A stretch of DNA of 64,000 nucleotides. Origin: Hirundichthys speculiger (lineage: Eukaryota > Chordata > Actinopteri > Beloniformes > Exocoetidae). Position numbers and translations under genes: made by a program. The DNA lies in the NCBI GenBank assembly GCA_018398805.1, contig JAGFBZ010000938.1:617501-681500 (forward strand), given 5' to 3'. Of this stretch, positions 11,614 to 22,916 are shown piece by piece. Position 1 is the first letter of the stretch. Each line of letters begins with the position of its first letter. Below the pieces are notes generated by a model. That model ran no database searches, was not told where the DNA came from, and saw nothing but the letters and a program-made list of their open reading frames with translations.

Positions 11614-11964
11614 AATAAGTATCGGAGACAGCCAAAAAGAGACAAAAGTATACAGAAAACTCGTGCCGCACAGCCTCCGAACCGACCTAAAAACCTCTTA
11701 AAAAAATTGATAAAAATGACGGCTGTATTTCAAAAAGAAAAAAAAAGAAAATCGAAAAAATTATTAAAACTAAACGAGAGCAACTACAATTTGCAGCCAC
11801 CTTGCGGCGCATTCTAGATAATAAATGTTTTCTTTCTTTAATTCTAGTTTTGGACAGTTTTGGAGTTTTAGACGTCACGCAGATCTGAAAGCGTTACACT
11901 AATAAACAACTCTTTCATAAAGAACCCACAGACTCTGCAGGACGGGTCCACAATCAAACACCAC

Positions 11965-12224
11965 ATCATGTAAATCAGCTGACCAAGTCATCCAGTCACC
12001 GTAAGGTCGGTGGTTCGATCCCGGCTCCAACTGTCCACATGCCAAAGTGTCCTTGAGCAAGACACTGAACCCTGAGTTGTCTCCAGTGGGTCTGGCAGCA
12101 CCGTGCACGGCAGCAGCCACTTACTGGTGTGTGAATGGGTGAATGAGAGGCCAAGGTAAAGTGGTTTGAGGGCACCTTGATGGTGTGGAGAAAGCGCTAT
12201 ATAAGTGCAGTCCATTTACCATTT
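11965..12224 (+). mobile_element. tRNA-derived SINE with L2-type tail
   Basis: GGTTCGATCCC at 12012-12022 is a good RNA polymerase III B box. The body continues AAAGTGTCCTTGAGCAAGAC and GTGTGAATGGGTGAATGAGA. It ends AAAGCGCTATATAAGTGCAG TCCATTTACCATTT, the widespread teleost SINE/L2 tail. The A box and exact left end are unclear, so the start is approximate. Confidence 0.85.
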
Positions 12225-14975
12225 AGTGATTTCTCAGACATTTAAAGATCTTTACAAGTCCTGTTTTAATGATCGTTGGTGGAGTTGCAGTGATTTCTGC
12301 TCTCCTTCAAGGTCTGACCTGCCATTTAAGGTTTTGTTGGGCTGTGATTTTCTCTCCAGCACTAATAATCATTTGCATAAAGTAACATAATCAACCAATG
12401 AGCAGTAACAGGCTGCACGCTGTGTGTTCTATCAGCTTAATTTTAATTTACAGGCTGTACATTTATGTTTGGGTGTTGTGTACTCGCTCAAGATAAAATA
12501 ATCTAATATTAATCCAACTGAGGGACAGTCTGTCATGTTACAAGCAGCAAGTTTAGAGATGGTGGGTTTTCCCACAAGCTATATTCCAACCCCGTCATGC
12601 ACACATTGATACGGCCACGTTGGGTTATAAGAGAGCAAGTTAATGTCAGTTAACAACAACACTGTTACATCTGAGTGTGTAACTTTGGTCCCGCCCACCA
12701 TTGTCACGCTTTGCTTCTTGAAACTCAATTTTTTTTGACTGAGGACATTCAAATGCATCTGAGTGGGAAATGAACTGATAAAAAGCCAAATGAATCTTTG
12801 AAAAGATGTGCATTCAAGATTTGTTTCACTGTGGTTGTGTGGGTTTGTTCGATGAATAATGCAGCAGTCGAGCAAAGCTCCTAACGTCACTCACAGATGC
12901 AGGGAGGGAGATATTAAGGGACCGTGGAAAGATAACCTGTCTATATTGGAAATCCAATTAAAGATAAATGAAGGAAGGATTCATTTCTAAGCTTCAGATT
13001 AAAGAGGGAGATTCTGGTTTAGCTGAAAGCTGTTTTTATAGAAATCTCTAAATATATATTCTGAATTTCACAAAGAAATAAACATTGCGGTATTTGTTTC
13101 TTACTCCAAACAAAGTCTGTTCACAAAAGTGTTGTTTTGTCTCGATCTGTTCTGGTTCTGGTTTCTGTTCTGGTTTGTTTAGTTCAGCAGGCCAAACAGG
13201 AACATCCTGATCCTCCTGACAGGTTAAGAACATTAGAGGTGGTTCTGCTGCTTGGTGACCAAATCTGTATTATGTGTTCAGATAGAAACAGAAAGATCAT
13301 CCTGAACTGAGGGACACTTATGATGTGATTCTCTGTAACAGCCGTCTTCTCTGTTCGACCGGATTCAGTTGTAGTTTAATCACTCTGAAGAGAAAAGACA
13401 GAGATCAACGTGAGGGTGGGCTTCATGAAAACACGTTTATCATTTTGAGCTACAGCAGCTGGCTGGATGACTCCTTCTCATTTCATTAGTCTCATTTCAC
13501 TGGTAAATTTCTTGTCTGCTTGTCACATGGTAAGAATATTAACCGATAATAAGAACTTTATACCTGCCAGAAACAGCTTAAACTTTACTTTTCTGATTAA
13601 GTCGAAGATAAAATCCCTGGCATTAAAATTTCACAGATCCATTCTGAAATGGCAGCATCCAGTTACATGCAACACTTTACTTTATAACCAAAAGCTACTA
13701 AGTTTTACATCAATCAATTAAACTCTGCTGAAGTGTGGCTTGTTTTATCATCCTAACAATGAACGGAGATCTGAAACTCAATCGGAGAACCGATCACTTA
13801 TTGTCCGCAGGCTTTCATCCTGCCTGCTGGTTTGGCCTCCAGGGATGACACGGATCTCACTTTGGAAACATCCCAGATGCATATTTCAGCTTTGCTCCAA
13901 TGTACATGCACACTTTTCAAGCATTTTTAAAGGAGGCTGCATCAAGCTAGATGGAGCAGATAAACTCGGTTAGAGAAAATGACAGAAAAATCTAATATAA
14001 ACTCCAGCTGAAATATCACATCATTGGATCAAAACTCTGCGATGGATGGGTGAGCTGTCTAAGGCGTCCCCTGTAGAGCTGCGATTGACTGACGCAGACC
14101 CTGAACAGGAAGAAGTGGGTGTTAATGGGGCAAACAGACATGGGGAGACCATGGAAACTGGCTCCCGTCTTGATGTAATGTGACAGTGGTCACTCCCACT
14201 GGTCAAAAGGTTTTAACCGCCAACGAGAAGTGCAGAAACACGAAGTGTTATGACATCACAGATCCCTTTAGTACACTCAACACCTTAAGGGACAAGGCAT
14301 GAAATTTAGGTCCAGGATTTATTTATTTATTTTGTTGGGGGCTAAATACAAGTAACTATCAGTAACTATATGAATACATGTTTTTACTGGACCCAGCTGT
14401 GACTGGATGCAGCTTGCAGCAGTCATATATATACCCGAGCAGAAAAACTGCTCTGCCTCTGAAAGGCTCTGATTCACATTACATTTATAGACATCAATAT
14501 TCCAGTATAACCTGATAAAGACGATACTCAAAGGTCAGTGGTATCATGATAACAAACTGCATTATATTCTGGAGGGAACATGTGGATGTTAGGCGTAGGA
14601 ACATGCTCCACACTTGTAAAACCAGAATCTGAATCTTTTCTCAAAGCAACTAATGTAAAGATCTTAATGGAAACAAAATGTTGTCTTTATTAAAGGTGTC
14701 CTTCCACAACAAACCGTTTAATACTTTTTTAATTACCATTGGTCAGTTCAAGTTGCACTTGCATTGTGAACTTCAAAATGCTCTTCTACCCAGTGTAGTC
14801 TGTATCAGCCTGTGATAGAAAACAGCCGGAAACATGAGCGGATGGTAAAAGACCGTACCGGCCTACGTCACGTTGAACATTAGCTATGCAGTGACTCGTA
14901 ACCCCGCCCCCCAAAAAACATTGTGGGCTGCAGGCTGTAGGTCGCTAACGAGCAAACAAAGAAGAGCTAACAATT
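12225..14975. other. Intronic, no gene recognised
   Basis: Open frames at 12579-12890, 13467-13973 and 14319-14531 show no recognisable domain, and no repeat ends could be defined. Confidence 0.5.
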
Positions 14976-14981
14976 CAAAAA

Positions 14982-15135
14982 CATGGCAGAGAAAGTTTGT
15001 GGCTGTGCTATAAGAGTAATAAATCTACATTGCATGTCTTACCTAAGAAAGAGGATCTACGGAAGAAATGGTTAGAGTTTATTTTCTGAACACCACCACG
15101 AAGTATAACGCAACATGACTTGTGCTTTCTGATCA
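14982..15135 (+). pseudogene. Possible THAP zinc-finger relic
   Basis: From the ATG at 14982 the frame gives MAEKVCGCA, then a one-base frame change gives LHC and LPKKEDLRKKWLEFIF followed by a stop at about 15088. The pattern of close cysteines, then proline, then LRKKWLE resembles a THAP DNA-binding domain, found in P-element-like transposases and in host THAP genes. The sequence has at least one frameshift and a stop and no transposase body follows. It may be a fragment of a P-like transposon or of a processed THAP gene. Confidence 0.4.
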
Positions 15136-15892
15136 TCAAAGTGACGATGGCGCCGACAGTAGCGGATAAATTGTGCTTAAAACCACCAGCTCACAGGCTG
15201 TAAGTTTAAAAAGCTGTAGTTATGGTAACCGTTGTCCATAACCACTCAGTAACTTCTACCCAGAGAGTAACGTTAGCTTGCTAACTCTATAAGCTTCCAA
15301 TCTAAAATTTGATAACTTGGTGTTTACAGAGTTTTTTGACGAGGATTAAAAAAACTATGGCTGTACCTCTGAAGACATTTTTTGTGTGTTTTGCTATTTG
15401 TTGCCGATTATCTCCATCTAAGTTGATGGAAACCCACTGAAGGAGAACCTCCTCGAGGGAGCGTCACAGTGCTGTTAGCCAATCAGAGGCGAGACGTTTG
15501 CTTATCATTAACATTTATAAGAATTCCTTTCATACTATCTCTGCCCTCGTTTTCACCAAACTAAAACAGCTTGAAACAAGACAACCAAAGCATATTTTTT
15601 TGTTGAAACTAACTCTCAGGGTATTATTTCAGACTAGAGACAACCGCAAAATTAATGAAAATACGATGGAATGAGACCTTTTAGACTGTTGACTATTATG
15701 AGATGATTGGTGTTCCTTGTTAAACATGGTCTGTGTGGCATGAAGCTGTGAAAACCATCATGTGAACTATGTTGCAGATGAGACATGATGGACTCTGAAC
15801 TGGAGGAATCTGGGAGACATTTCCAGTGTGTTTCCAGTACTTACTGGATACACTAGTACAACTGGATACACTACTGGATACACGGTTACCCA
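15136..15892. other. Intronic, possibly rest of the THAP-bearing element
   Basis: No domain or terminal repeat was recognised. Short repeats of ACTGGATACACTA precede the hairpin at 15893. Confidence 0.4.
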
Positions 15893-15937
15893 TTAGCTGA
15901 ATAAGTTATTCAGCTAGTGGGTAACCGTTGGGGTTAA
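15893..15937. repeat. Near-perfect 22-bp inverted repeat (hairpin)
   Basis: The left arm is 15893-15914 and the right arm 15916-15937, separated by one base. The arms match at 21 of 22 positions; the exception would be a U-G pair in RNA of this strand. The core reads TTACCCATTAGCTGAATAA and its complement. Confidence 0.9.
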
Positions 15938-17699
15938 AAGTTGAACTCTGTTAATCTGGCCGTGGACCAGGAGTTGTGGGAGGTTTTGAAAAGCCAAAAT
16001 AAGTACAACCAGTCAACGGTGCAGTTCACAGCTGATTTTTCTTTCTCTTCTTGGCTTCTATCCACATCGTTTCGAGCCAAACAAGAGTCTCAGTGACACA
16101 AAGAGGGATTGTCACTTCCAGCCACAGACAAAAAAAGCAAATCAGTTGAACAGCCGTGGATGTTCATGACAGCACCACCCTCAAAGCAAATCAAAGCAAA
16201 AGAACAAAAAACAAAAGAACAAATCAATAATTGAACTGAACAAGCGTAGTAAATGAGTCTGTTAATCAAAAGTGGATCCTAAACTTGATGAGCAAACTGC
16301 ACTGGAGCTAATCATATAATTCACTTATAATGAAAGAACCGCATCACCTGAGTGATGAGGGAAAGTGGGGTTCGCTCCCATTAACAGATATTTAGGGGAA
16401 ACTTCCTGTCTAATGCCATACTCATATTTATATTTCAAATCAATAAAAATGAGTGAATAAAACACCTATTCATCATCACAGATCCCATGCTGCTAGTGTT
16501 GTAATTCCTTTCCATGTAGTCTGTTTGCTTGCACCTGGTCATGCAAAGAGATTAACCCTTTCTTACAGACTGTTTGTATTAATATACAGATAATGATTAT
16601 AGATATTATCTTCCTCTTGTTTTCTTTTAAAGGACAGTCGAGTCAGAATGCATCGTTTGTGCGGAAAGTCTTCCTCTTGGTTTTTTGTTTGAGTGCTCAG
16701 CTCTCCTGGAATCACTGTCGTTTTCAGTTTCACATGCACTCAGACGTGCACTACATAAACTCACAGCTGCACATGCACCGCCAACACATTTTGGATGTCG
16801 TGCCGTGGACATCTGTGCCACAATCATTCTGCCTGACTGAGTGAATTCCCAATTATACGCTGGAGTAGCATTACAGAGCTGAATCTGAGAATTCAAATAC
16901 GTGCCACATGAAGCGAGTTACTCCCGAACACTAAAAAATTAAGTGGTAGGGCTCGTTGATTTTGTATTTCATTAAGGTGCAATTAGGGAGGAAGTAGGTC
17001 ACTGCAGCCAGCTGTGCAGCAGCTTCTGTCCTCCCTCACCACTGCAGCCTTTCAGTTCATCTCAAGGGTTCAAAGAGAGGGAAATCAAGGGTAGCCAACG
17101 CTTCCTAACAGATCAGTTAGGTTTCAAACATCCTCTCTGAAATGGTGTATTTGATAAATATGGACTATTTAAACAGAGCTTTTCCTTTTAAATCCAAAGC
17201 TTTTGTGTAATTATTAGAGCGCTACTGAGACATTTATGACGGAAACATAATATACAGATGTTGAGCGTCACACCTTGCTATGATTTTTCTGTCAGAGTTA
17301 ATAATTTCTGCTCTTTACTGAATTTGTTATTGGGAATATTTTATTCATCAGGATCTCTGTATTGTGCACAAAGAACATGGCAGTTGATGGTTTTGTGCGT
17401 AGCCTATTTAATACTGAAAATCTCTTCATTATTTGGATTTATGATGACTACTTGATAACTGTTTTCAGTTCAGTTATTGTAATCCGTCCAAGTTACTAAC
17501 ATGCTGAAAGTGCTGTGTGAATGTACAGTACATATCTGCAGGGGTCCTCAGCCATTAGCTTCCCGTTTTCTGTGTTACATTCCTGTTAACTTCCTTTTTT
17601 ATGTCAAAAAACCATTCACTACCAATGTTCAAAAAAAGGGGATCAATACAAATAAATTACTTTTAATTCTCCTATATTGCCTCAGAACAAAGAATTAGA
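15938..17699. other. Intronic, no gene recognised
   Basis: A-rich repeats of CAAAGCAAAT/AAAGAACAAA occur near 16180-16230. Open frames at 16593-16896 and 17258-17698 have no known domain. Confidence 0.5.
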
Positions 17700-17739
17700 C
17701 CCCCCCCCCCCCCCCCCCCAAAAAAAAAGAAAAAAAAAA
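17700..17739 (+). repeat. Poly-C then poly-A tract
   Basis: About 19 C followed by a run of A broken by one G. Tract lengths of this sort are unreliable in assemblies. Confidence 0.95.
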
Positions 17740-18063
17740 AGGTTGGTGAAGTTAAAAAAGATGCTGTGTGTCTTCTCTATAAGGACAAGTAGACAAGCAG
17801 ACAAATGATAAATAATAATAATTTGGATGCATCGTGTCAGTTGGGGTCCAGAATATTCAGACTGTTTGGCAACAAAATCAACCTCTGAATGTGTCCTGCA
17901 GTCGTGTAGAAGCTCCTGCTGATGCAGCCGCAGTAGCTTCCATTAGATTTAACAAAGATTCATAGCCAAACACTTTAAATCAATCATCTTTCTGGTTTAG
18001 CTTTTCTTTACGCTGTTGGATGTGTGATACAAGTTGCTGCGCCTGCTGAAACACTGCAGACCT

Positions 18064-18455
18064 CGTGTGACGTTGTGTGACGTTGTGTGACGTTGTGTGA
18101 CGTCGTGTGACGTTGTGTGACGTCGTGTGATGTTGTGTGACGTTGTGTGACGTTGTGTGACCGTGTGACGTTTGTGACTGTCGTGTGGATGTTGTGTGAC
18201 GGTGTGAACGTGTGGACGTTGTGGTGACGTTATGTGTGAACGTTATGTTGTGTGACGTTGTGTGACGTTGTGTGACGTTGTGTGACGTCGTGTGATGTTG
18301 TGTGACGTTGTGTGACGTTGTGTGAAAACTCACCCGGCTGTATTGTGGACAAAGTCCTGTGTGACGTTTTTGTGTGACGTTGTGCAGTAAAGGCTTGTGT
18401 ACGTTTGTGTGACGTTGTGTGACGTTGTGTGACGTTGTGTGACGTTGTGTGACGT
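18064..18455 (+). repeat. 10-bp minisatellite GTGTGACGTT
   Basis: The main block (18064-18324) consists of GTGTGACGTT and GTGTGACGTC copies, with a degenerate middle at 18165-18250. A second block (18356-18455) follows a 30-bp unique spacer. Each copy holds TGACGT, the half-site of the cAMP response element. Confidence 0.95.
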
Positions 18456-20412
18456 GTACACCCTCCAGTACTTTTTCACCCTTCCAGGCATTTTTTTCTT
18501 CTTTTTACCGCAGATATAATGCTTCTTTTCCTTTATGTGAATTTACAAACAGCTACTTTGGTTTCCACTGTCCATGTCAGAAATATTACTTTTATTTATG
18601 AAGTTTACTGCAATCGTTAGTCTGTGTTTTTGTTCTGTTCTGTTAGTACTTTTATCTACTTGGCTTTTCAGATCAAAGTTTACTTGGTTTATGTCGGTTT
18701 GATCTTTTTTAGCTGTTGAACTTACAGTAACGTACGGTTGAAACAGGAGGTTGGGAATTTATAGCCTTTTAGATATATTTTTAAAATTCAGTTTCGATCA
18801 GTTCTGAATTGAAATAATGAGTTTATTTTATTTGTGAAACTACAGTGAGACTGTTAAATGTTGTTGAGTGTTTTACATAGCTTTAAATATTTGGACCTTT
18901 AAGGAACTTGAATTAATTTTAATCTGATTACTGTTTTATCAACAGGTTTGTTGTTCTAGTCTGTTAAAGAGCTGAGTGTTTTCCTCCATCAAGTCCTCTT
19001 TAATATAAGGTCAGAATTAGCCAGCTCTTGATGGAAAGTAAAAGTATCTCTAAAATTGTGAAGAAAGAAGAAGATAAATAAAAAGAAGAGTGAAAGGGTT
19101 TTTTCTTCCTCTCAGCTCCAACCTGCAGTCAGTCAGTGTGAATACCTGGCTGCATGTTACCTGCGTGATGGACTGTAAACCTGTCCAAACATACCCATCA
19201 AGTCATGTCTGCTGGGATTTACTACCAGATACATGAAAAATAAATCAAGTGATAGAGTAGGTCTGGTTTTATTGCAGTTATGAAGCATAATTCTGGGAGA
19301 TACACTTCATCATAAACCAAAGTGTATTCCACAGTGAATTACTAGCTAATGCACTTTGGTTAAAACAACAACTTCCTGTCAGCAGTCGGTCCGTTCTCTG
19401 CTGCAGGTCTAGAAAGGGAGGCGTGGCCATAATAAACCTGTTTAATGATGAAGTGGACAGAGACGTATGAAATAAGTGTTTCAGTTCTTCGCTGTTCTTC
19501 ACAGTTTCAATCCCAACACTGACATTTACAGGTGCACATGCATGAGAACTGAATTAGGAGGAGGGAAAGCCACACCGACGTCAAAATATTTTACACTGAC
19601 AAAGTGTAGTTGAGAAATGTGAAAGTTCGCCGCCTCAGATTTAAACGAGTCTACTGTTTAATTGTAAAATGTTCCCAACAGGAACCTGATGTTTGGGGAA
19701 GGTGGGCTATTAATTGGAAATCTGATAAAAATTTGATAAACTAGCTGCATGGAATAATTGCCATTATACCGTTTTATTCTTACCTGAAAGCAGCAAAATA
19801 CTCAAATGAATGCAATTAGGTACCAAATTTTGACATCCATATCCTGCTGTAGTCGCATCTGCTTAATGAAGCTGCTGTTCATTAGATTAAATTAGTTTGG
19901 TTCAGATTTGAGCTCTGTAGTACTTCCCTTAATCACATCACAGTATCACGTGCACATTAACAAATGTTGATTGAATATTTTCTGAAGTTTAAGTCTGGCT
20001 GAGTAGGAGGTGGACGGCAGTGACGGTGTCAGTTGTGATCATCAGATGAAAATAAATTGCTCCTCAACAGTGCTGACCACCAGCGTGGGTCATGTGATGC
20101 TGCTGCATTGTTTTCTCTGTAGTGTTGAAGAACAGCCCTACAGCCTGCTGAGTATTTAGCTTTTATTCAGTAGCCTCCTCAAAACACTATTACGTTTGTC
20201 TTCATAAAATCTGAGGTTAATTGTTTGGTGTCATGACAGGAAGTGAGCTGCCACAGCTTCGGTTTCTTTCTCTGTTTGGCTGCTGGAGCAACGGAGGCGA
20301 CGGACATCTCTCTGCTTTTCCTCCTTCATCTCCTTCCACTTGGCATGGATGACTTTCATTTCGCTTTAGGATAAAAAATCTGAAATGTCGTGCAGCAGTT
20401 TGTCTCCTCATC
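18456..20412. other. Intronic, no gene recognised
   Basis: AT-rich non-coding sequence with no domain or repeat family recognised. Confidence 0.5.
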
Positions 20413-20430
20413 CCCCCCCCCCCCCCCCCC
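20413..20430 (+). repeat. Poly-C tract
   Basis: About 18 consecutive C in a C/T-rich context. Confidence 0.95.
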
Positions 20431-20896
20431 TCCTGCTTTAAACAGCATTTCCATCCTGATGGATTCTCTTTTACTCCTCTGCCTTTCTTCATTTTGCTCT
20501 TCTCAGCACCACCCTTTCTATCACTTTCATTTCATTTCTACACGGACCAAGAATTCATTGAAAGAACTCCAACAAACAGACTCCACCTCCTCAACTCTTT
20601 CATCTTATTCTGTTTGTTTCCATCAACCAGAGTTGAGATAATCAGGTATAACTGTTGATCATTCATTTACATATTTTCCATTTGTGGGTGCTTGACAGCT
20701 GTCTCTGTAAAGAAGTATATTAAGTGTGATTGGAAATGGCATCTAGCTGAAAGACATAACGTCATTTGCATACACGTTTCACAGATGAAGACAACATCAA
20801 ACATGTTGACTCAATAGTTCCTACGTGTTGCTAACAAACCTGCGTGATCACACGGCTTGTTTGTTTCCGTCCTACTGCCTCATTTCCTTCACTAGT

Positions 20897-21634
20897 GGGT
20901 GCGTTTACATGGGAAGTTTAATTCCTCTTTAATTCAGAATTAAAGTTAAAGCCGAATAAAAGTTACCATGTAAACACTTAATTCCATATAAAAATGTCAA
21001 TTCCGAATTAACTTAATTCCGAAGTAAGTGGCTGGTTTATTCCCATTTTAATTCCGCGGTCATGTATACACTCATTCCTCTTTAAATTAATTCCCGTCTT
21101 TCTGCGCATGCTAGTTCTCTTGCCCGTCTGTTGCGATGACGCTTATATTCTGCGCTGGGCTTGTTTTCAAAATAAAGTTTCAAGATGGCAGCACGCAGTA
21201 AACGGTGTTCAAGAGCAGAGACGATTTATTTAATAAATAGCTTGGAGGAACTGGAAATAATTAAAAGAACTGATGGCAGGAAACATAAAAATTGTGAGCT
21301 TTTCAAAGTTGTAGCGGCCAGGTTAAATGAAGGAGGTTTCGCAGATAGAGACGCCACACAGGTCAAAAATAAGTGGAATGTTGTCGCTAACCAGTTAGCT
21401 AAGTTTGTTTTCTTCCGGTAGATGTAAAGACGTCCGCCCCCCCCATCCAATCAGAACCCTTCCCAACCCCCAGACCTAAAGCGGAGTTGGATAAAGCCGA
21501 ACTAACGTGTTTTCCACGTAAACCTTAATTCGGAATTACTATTTCCATGTAAACTCGAAGGAAAATAGTTGAATTCGGAATTATTTAATTCCTAATTTTA
21601 ATTCCGAATTAAAAAACATCATGTAACCGCAGCA
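20897..21634 (+). mobile_element. Miniature PIF/Harbinger-like element carrying a Myb/SANT ORF
   Basis: The left end reads TGCGTTTACATGG from 20900 and the right end reads CATGTAACCGCA (21620-21631), an inverted pair with one mismatch. Inside each end are many copies of the palindrome-like TTAATTCCGAATTAA, in both orientations. A candidate 3-bp target duplication, AGT, flanks it. The middle holds a small Myb-like ORF (separate entry) but no DDE nuclease. PIF/Harbinger elements normally encode both a DDE transposase and a Myb-like partner, so this looks like a deletion derivative that kept only the second. The assignment is inferred; the exact borders are uncertain by a few bases. Confidence 0.7.
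21185..21421 (+). CDS. Small Myb/SANT-like protein of a transposon
   Basis: A 78-residue ORF from ATG (context CAAGATGG) to TAG. It reads RAETIYLINSLEELEIIKRT, then NCELFKVVAARLNEGGFADR and DATQVKNKWNVVANQLAKF. This matches the layout of Myb/SANT-like domains of Harbinger-type elements: an opening helix, a middle helix ending in L-x-E-x-GF, then xxQVKNKWxxL. Such proteins bind transposon ends and help bring the transposase to the nucleus. It stops early compared with full-length partners, which usually exceed 150 residues. No promoter was identified. Whether it is expressed is unknown; the frame is intact across the domain. Confidence 0.65.
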   Translation: MAARSKRCSRAETIYLINSLEELEIIKRTDGRKHKNCELFKVVAARLNEGGFADRDATQVKNKWNVVANQLAKFVFFR

Positions 21635-22301
21635 AGTGTGATGCAGGACTTACTTCACCCCAGTGTTTTGATTCAACACATCTGTCAACAATGTTGATTG
21701 ACTCTGCTAATCACTGTTAGCTTTCTCTCTCTCTCTATTCACTCTATAGTCGAGCTTGTTTAGACCTACAGATGAACGTTTGACATTTACCTGCGACTGT
21801 TTTTCAGTCTGAGCAGGAGACAAATGTCACCACTCGGCTCGCTGAAAGCTGCAACACAATGTTTTGTGAGTGTGAGGTGTTTGCTGGTGTGTAGGCAGCC
21901 TGAGAGCACCGCCGTGGCCACTCTTTTTTTTTATTTTTATTTTTTTCCAGAGAGGTCACGGCCCAGCGGCATCAGCCAGCCTCGCTGCCTGCTCTCCCCA
22001 GGCGCCGGCTGACTTTCTCCTTCTGTCCTCAGCGCTGTAAGGACGATGACACACCCGGGCAGAGAGTGATGTCAGCCACATGTGGGTCAGCTGTATCTTT
22101 AGACCCCCCCCCCCGTCTCTCCTCTGTGGGGGCCAAAATGGGAAAATGAATTGGCCAGAGAGGCTGGATGAGTTTTAACTTCACCAAGGGACCGATAGAA
22201 GTCACGTCCAGTAACGTCTCGTATCTGGTTTAGTTTCTAGATTTATAGGGCCACAAAGACGATGCAGTAATCTCCCAGTCTTCTTTGATCTCTGTCTCCA
22301 G
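21635..22301. other. Intron end before LA3 exon
   Basis: No separate feature. Poly-C occurs near 22105. The acceptor region TTCTTTGATCTCTGTCTCCAG ends at 22301. Confidence 0.6.
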
Positions 22302-22430
22302 GCAAACAGACGTGCCCCCCAGAGAAATTTGATTGCGGGGGATCCACCAACAAGTGTGTCTCGTTGTCATGGAGATGTGATGGGGAGAAAGACTGCGAGA
22401 ACGGGGCGGACGAGGAAGACTGTGCATCTG
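22302..22430 (+). CDS. lrp8: lrp8 exon encoding LA3
   Basis: A 129-nt exon between AG (22300-22301) and donor GTGAGT at 22431, phase 1 to phase 1. It encodes [18 protein letters not shown] and [19 protein letters not shown], one complete class A repeat with six cysteines. The spacing C-x6-C-x7-C with an STNK insertion is the signature of LA3 in this family (human ApoER2 has KQVCPAEKLSCGPTSHKC). The calcium site is CDGEKDC-x-x-GADEED. The reading frame joins the LA2 exon cleanly across an 18.8-kb intron. The 24.4-kb intron that follows begins its huge tandem array only 486 bp downstream of this donor. Confidence 0.93.
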
Positions 22431-22916
22431 GTGAGTTTTATTTATTTATTTTTTTTTAAAGTCAACTTTCTTATACCATTAAAGACGTGAAGTGAATGAA
22501 ATGACTTCCATTTCTGACAGCTGATTACATTTAAGGAAGGTTTTTTAATGCAGCTGCTGCAGTGACAGATGTGCAGCGGGGAATGACAATGAGGAAAACA
22601 TCATATAACTCTGTTCCCGCCTGTTTAGTATTTTAGAAGGTTTTGTCCTCCTAAACTAATTTATTCTTGCTAAGGGCATTAAAGCATAGCAGCATTGTGT
22701 AAATACAATGCAAAATCAGAAAAAACTTTGGATGTTAGGCATGAAAATGTTGTGATTCTTACCTTTAATTTGACTTTTATTTTGGTATTGATTACATAAA
22801 CCAATATATCAGTTTGGTATCAGCCACAAATCTTGTCTTGTCTTACGAAGATATTTATGTCCACAAGTTAATGACAAAGTTCTGAAAAGGAGAAGTTTGT
22901 AACCAAACCGAGGGCA
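22431..22916. other. Intron start after LA3
   Basis: No feature other than the donor GTGAGT at 22431 and a T-rich tract just after it. Confidence 0.6.

Larger units (their letters stand above)
8298..11880 (-). mobile_element. Decayed CR1/L2/Rex1-like LINE
   Basis: The minus strand carries, in order, an AP-endonuclease domain (10450-11613), a reverse transcriptase (about 9248-10165) and a C-terminal region (8722-9027, reading FNVCTKMLHIFYRSVVESAI). The 3' end is a GGGATAAATAAAGTATTTTT tail with repeats of TTTCA, at 8298-8345. Several frameshifts break the reading frame, and three internal tandem expansions interrupt it, so it cannot move by itself. The family belongs to the Jockey-type group (CR1/L2/Rex1) by its FDFSSAFNTIQPALL and GAPQGTVLSP motifs. 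The right (5') border at 11880 is a guess, because no target duplication was found. Confidence 0.85.

Noticed and set aside
12012..12022. tRNA gene from the B box
   Set aside because: No cloverleaf or clear A box; the flanks are a SINE body and tail.
17980..18333. Histidine/threonine-rich minus-strand ORF
   Set aside because: Translation of the 10-bp minisatellite.
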